A DNA stretch of 64,000 nt from Arthrobacter sp. M4 (GTDB taxonomy: Bacteria > Actinomycetota > Actinomycetes > Actinomycetales > Micrococcaceae): NCBI RefSeq assembly GCF_020251205.1, contig NZ_JAIWYX010000004.1:288386-352385 (forward strand), written 5' to 3'. Both the position numbers and the translations under genes were made by a program. Of the stretch, positions 61,435 through 64,000 are shown piece after piece. Under the pieces are notes generated by a model. It was given only the letters and a program-made list of their open reading frames with translations, did not search any database and was not told the origin of the DNA. Positions within the stretch are counted from its first letter, which is position 1, and every line of letters starts with the position of its first letter.

Positions 61435-61493
61435 CAGAACCCGCCATTTGAAATGGCAAAGGGCAGAGAATCATCTCTGCCCTGCTGGCTCTG
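61435..61493 (-). promoter_or_regulatory. Leader RNA hairpins before the DAHP synthase
   Basis: On the minus strand GGGCAGAGA-TGAT-TCTCTGCCC (61461-61482) is a perfect 9-bp hairpin followed by TTT; GCCATTT-C-AAATGGC (61443-61457) is a second. CAGAGCCA (61486-61493) can pair either with TGGCTCTG inside the leader peptide gene (61533-61540) or, with one G-U pair, with GGTTCTG (61435-61441). Alternative pairing of this kind is what attenuators need; the T-tract is short. Confidence 0.6.
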
Positions 61494-61511
61494 AAGGTGG
61501 TTGGATGCGTG

Positions 61512-61571
61512 TTAGCTAGACGCGGGCCCCTCCAGAGCCAACGAAAAATACGCATACCAACGATTAGTCAT
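61512..61571 (-). CDS. Leader peptide with Trp, Tyr and Phe codons
   Basis: 19 codons: MTNRWYAYFSLALEGPASS. Four of five consecutive residues (W-Y-A-Y-F) are aromatic, exactly the products of the pathway that DAHP synthase opens. No spaced ribosome site is present. The -10 element ends 7 bases before the ATG, so the transcript probably starts at the ATG (leaderless). It ends 117 bases before the DAHP synthase start, with hairpins between. Confidence 0.75.
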   Translation of the reverse strand: MTNRWYAYFSLALEGPASS

Positions 61572-61578
61572 GTCCCAT

Positions 61579-61608
61579 ACCTTAGCCGCGTACCACAACG
61601 GTTTCCAA
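61579..61608 (-). promoter_or_regulatory. Promoter of the leader peptide / DAHP synthase transcript
   Basis: TTGGAA (61603-61608) and TAAGGT (61579-61584) with an 18-base spacer on the minus strand. The expected start point coincides with the A of the leader ATG at 61571. Confidence 0.65.
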
Positions 61609-61706
61609 ATTCGACGTCCCTCGGCTGGCCAAGGGAGCGTTCTAGGCCGCTGAAACTGCAGAGGTACTGAGTTGCTAAGCGCAGCTCAGCACCCCGCCAG
61701 TCGGTG

Positions 61707-62114
61707 CTAATTCGCTCCTGATTCAGCGGAGGTTTGCACGCTGATGCGCTGGCTTCCGGCAATAGCCAGGACGATTCCCACGGCAGCCGCGGACAGCGCA
61801 CCGATGAGCGGCCAAACGACGACGTTCATTGGCCAGGCCGGGCCTTGGCTTGGATCAAGCCGGGAGGTGTTGATGCCGAACACCTGGGAACCGATCCAAA
61901 TGTAGGCAATGACAAAAACAGCTACGGCTCCAAGGGCTCCGGCGATAATGAAGAGCCACTTCGTTGCTCTAGGCGTGTTCAATTCAGGCAATGTCCCACC
62001 CACCCAAGAAGCGAGACGCGCAAGCCATTGAATTTCAAGGTGATTTCCAAACACTCTTTCCCAAAGTGAGGTCGAGCGTAGGGATAGTCCAGTCCCTCTG
62101 TCAATAAGGCTCAT
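61707..62114 (-). CDS. Two-helix membrane protein of unknown function
   Basis: 135 residues if the ATG at 62114 (MSLIDRGTGLSLRSTS) is the start; this leaves room for the promoter of the divergent gene, but no good ribosome site is visible. Two hydrophobic helices (WLFIIAGALGAVAVFVIAYI and VVVWPLIGALSAAAVGIVLA) flank an outer loop. Not recognised. Confidence 0.55.
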   Translation of the reverse strand: MSLIDRGTGLSLRSTSLWERVFGNHLEIQWLARLASWVGGTLPELNTPRATKWLFIIAGALGAVAVFVIAYIWIGSQVFGINTSRLDPSQGPAWPMNVVVWPLIGALSAAAVGIVLAIAGSQRISVQTSAESGAN

Positions 62115-62186
62115 GTCGCCATTTCGCAAGAGGCTTCCCGCTATCCCATGGGACAGGTAGTGTGTCAGCCAAAAAGGGGGAGGATC

Positions 62187-62810
62187 ATGCGCAGCCAGCA
62201 ACCGAACAACCCTTGGCCTCACGACATGGGAATCACAGTGGATCGCCTCCCAGCGTCTCTCGCGCTGCTGTTGTTCGTCCGTAGCGCATGGGGACTTACA
62301 GGTTTCTCAAGCATCCCACCTGTAGTTCCCGCACCGGACGTCGGAGGGTCCAGGCGGCCGGACTCGCCCGCCCTCGATGTTTGGGAGGCGCGCTGGAGAC
62401 AAGCGTGGGATAGGGCCATTGCTTGGTACGACGTCGAGGACGAAAAGCACCAGCACCCAACACCCGAACTTATGAGAAGCCAATCCCGGCCGGGGCAGCC
62501 ATTGCACCCAGCCCTACCGCCACTGTGGTCGGACGAATACGAGTTCGAAGGACTCGACCGGCAAGCCTTCACTCGCTGGTTCAACTCGGTGCGCCAGAAG
62601 CACTTGCGGCCGGTCGAGCCCAGCCCGGAACGTACCTGCCTCCCGGATCTTGTTGAGGCATGGAAGACGGGCCTCGATACCGTGATCGCAATGCCTTATG
62701 ACGGGTATTACGCCAGGCGGATCACCCGTCGGCACATCATAGTGTCAGATGCCACTCACGAGGACCCCGCCCGCTTCAGTAGCGCCTTAAGGGAAGCCAC
62801 GGCATCATAG
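62187..62810 (+). CDS. Hypothetical protein
   Basis: 207 residues from ATG (MRSQQPNNPWPHDMG) with GGGGGAGGATC just before it, a strong ribosome site that decides the start. Trp-rich and soluble, with WEARWRQAWDRAIAWYDVED and FNSVRQKHLRPVEPSPER. No domain recognised. It is divergent from the two-helix membrane protein, which may be related in function. Confidence 0.7.
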   Translation: MRSQQPNNPWPHDMGITVDRLPASLALLLFVRSAWGLTGFSSIPPVVPAPDVGGSRRPDSPALDVWEARWRQAWDRAIAWYDVEDEKHQHPTPELMRSQSRPGQPLHPALPPLWSDEYEFEGLDRQAFTRWFNSVRQKHLRPVEPSPERTCLPDLVEAWKTGLDTVIAMPYDGYYARRITRRHIIVSDATHEDPARFSSALREATAS

Positions 62811-63047
62811 GGTCGCGCACGCCCATTGAGTGGACCCATCCACCGGCCCATCGGCCACATCCGCCCAATGAAAGGCCCTGCCGCCAGAGTTACGGGCGGG
62901 ATTCAGAATCCGGCAGAACGACTCGAAGTCGCGGGAAAAGAACCCTGCGACTGTGAGTTCTGACGTCGCGAGTGCTCCCGCATAGCGGCCAACCATTCTG
63001 GGCGTTCCATGCACAAAGAATAGTAGGCGCGTATCCGTACCAAGCCC
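62805..63047 (-). pseudogene. 3' remnant of a gene cut by an insertion sequence
   Basis: The frame reads GTDTRLLFFVHGTPRMVGRY, then AGALATSELTVAGFFSRDFE and on to a stop at 62805. It looks protein-like but has no ribosome site, and it meets a stop as soon as it enters the insertion-sequence repeats near 63060. The N-terminal part is missing, most simply lost by insertion. Family not recognised. Confidence 0.4.
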
Positions 63048-63059
63048 CTCGTTGCCCCC

Positions 63060-63153
63060 GTTGCCTCATTGCAATACCTCCGGCAAAAGTTATTCGTTGC
63101 CTCATTTGAAAACCTCCGGATAGGTGCATCGTTGCCTCATTGCAATACCTCCG
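63060..63153 (-). repeat. Triple direct repeat at the insertion-sequence end
   Basis: Three copies of GTTGCCTCATTGCAATACCT plus CCGG start at 63060, 63096 and 63131, that is every 35-36 bases; the middle copy has TTTGAAAA in place of TTGCAATA. They lie between the transposase stop and the gene remnant. Spaced subterminal repeats of this kind often bind transposase. Confidence 0.8.
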
Positions 63154-63160
63154 CGTGATG

Positions 63161-64000
63161 TCAGTTGTTCCAGGCGCGGTGGACGGTTTTGAGGGTGGCT
63201 GGCTTTTTCGCCAGGGCGAGGGTTTCCAGTTCGGCGGTCAGGGCCAGGATCTGGCGTGAGAGTGCGCCGGGTCTGATCTTCTTGAAGGCGGAGTTCATCT
63301 GGATGATCGGGCGTTTGCGCATCCGTTCATGCCTGACCCCGCGTTGGTGGGGTGTGGCCGGTGCGTCGTGCTTCTTGGTGACCTTGGCCCCGCGGCGCTG
63401 CTTGGAGAGCAGCTTTTGCTGTGGCAGCAGGTAGTTGGTGAAGATGCGGTCCAGTTCCCAGATTTCGTTGAGTTTGCCCAGTTCCGCGGCCGTGTCGTAG
63501 CGGAGGTACCCGACGAGCTCACGGACCCGGGAGAAGTTCTTCTGCTCCACGTGGGCGCCGTCGTTCTTGTTGCCGGGCCGGGAGCGGGTGAAGGTGATCT
63601 GGTGTGCGTGGCAGTAGGCCAGCAGGTGCTCGTTGATGAACTCCGAGCCGTTGTCCGAGTCGATGCCCAGGATGGGGAACGGGAACACCGCCGTGACGTG
63701 TTCGAGGGCTTCAAAGACCCATTTGGCGGCCTTGTTCCGCACGGACCGGTTCACCGTCCAGCCCGTGGAAACATCCGTCACCGTCAGGGTGAAGCAGAAC
63801 TCGCCGAAGTTGGTCCCACCTTCGTGGCCGACCAGATCGATTTCGACAAACCCGGGCACCGCGTCGTCCCATTCGGCCCAGGTGCGGATCGGGATCTGGG
63901 ACTTCAGCAGCGTGCCCGGCTTCGTGTGCGAGCGTCCCCGCGGAACCAGTTTCGCCCGCTCACCGGCCAGTTTCCGGTCGATGGTCGCCGCGCTCATGCG
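63161..64000 (-). mobile_element. DDE integrase-core transposase, partial (5' end outside window)
   Basis: 280 codons remain open at the window edge, so the start lies beyond base 64000. The rve-type catalytic core is present: Asp in FVEIDLVGHEGG, Asp in ILGIDSDNGSEF and Glu in AHVEQKNFSRVRE. KRRPIIQMNSAF-like basic regions follow in the C-terminus. Related to integrase-core transposases of the IS481/ISNCY kind; family not settled. Direct repeats beyond the stop mark the element end. Confidence 0.85.

Noticed and set aside
1..64000. Search for tRNA, rRNA and prophage genes
   Set aside because: No cloverleaf, rRNA core motif or phage structural gene was recognised by eye; a covariance scan was not possible.

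Overview
The window looks like a chromosomal segment of a high-G+C actinobacterium of the Arthrobacter/Paenarthrobacter type (Micrococcaceae). Supporting marks are the dense GC-rich coding, frequent GTG starts, ATGA stop/start overlaps, a BldC homologue, a DUF4229 protein, Rex, a ResB/CcsB (System II) cytochrome c assembly operon and the long-form actinobacterial MenB. No rRNA, tRNA or CRISPR was seen. Names are from protein motifs recognised by eye; no database search was possible.

Layout. 1-7.7 kb: the 3' part of a FAD oxidoreductase-Rieske fusion; a three-module protein (adenylation, carrier, membrane acyltransferase) behind an iron-box-like operator; a Tat-exported PhoD phosphatase behind a PHO-box-like array; and an Orn/Lys/Arg decarboxylase-fold enzyme. 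7.8-20 kb: signalling, with a hybrid histidine kinase coupled by ATGA to a response regulator-diguanylate cyclase, a STAS-like protein, oligopeptidase B, a GAF histidine kinase with a degenerate receiver, a tiny secreted peptide gene divergent from a TPR protein, and a GGDEF-EAL protein. 20-22.6 kb: paaI, paaK and a TetR regulator. 22.7-30.8 kb: a minus-strand operon that matches the D-apionate to L-erythrulose to D-erythrose 4-phosphate route (transporter, LerK, DerI, LerI, OiaC, ApnO) with a divergent GntR/FCD regulator; this stretch carries four separate minisatellite arrays. 31-38.5 kb: paaZ and a thiolase/hydratase/dehydrogenase beta-oxidation set. The paaI, paaZ and thiolase promoters share one 22-bp operator, which points to one phenylacetate regulon.

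38.5-57.7 kb: pentapeptide-repeat and SRPBCC proteins, an amino-acid permease, a CPBP protease, menB-menE-menA for menaquinone, a nuclease-like gene bracketed by two inverted repeats, a cytochrome c biogenesis operon, YceI, two Pro/Gln-rich membrane proteins, Rex with a glutaredoxin-like protein, and a HAD phosphatase. 57.7-64 kb: a candidate WXG100-type toxin with a lipoprotein partner, a 32-residue ribosome-associated protein, bldC, a DAHP synthase behind a leader peptide reading W-Y-A-Y-F, two unknown genes, a gene remnant and an insertion sequence running off the window.

The strongest leads for something new are the secreted-peptide/TPR/c-di-GMP locus (17.06-19.93 kb), the apparently leaderless aromatic leader peptide upstream of the DAHP synthase (61.4-61.6 kb), the repeat-bracketed nuclease gene (46.56-47.79 kb), the toxin/lipoprotein pair, and the cluster of in-frame minisatellites in the apionate operon, one of which inserts about 75 residues into the kinase domain of LerK.
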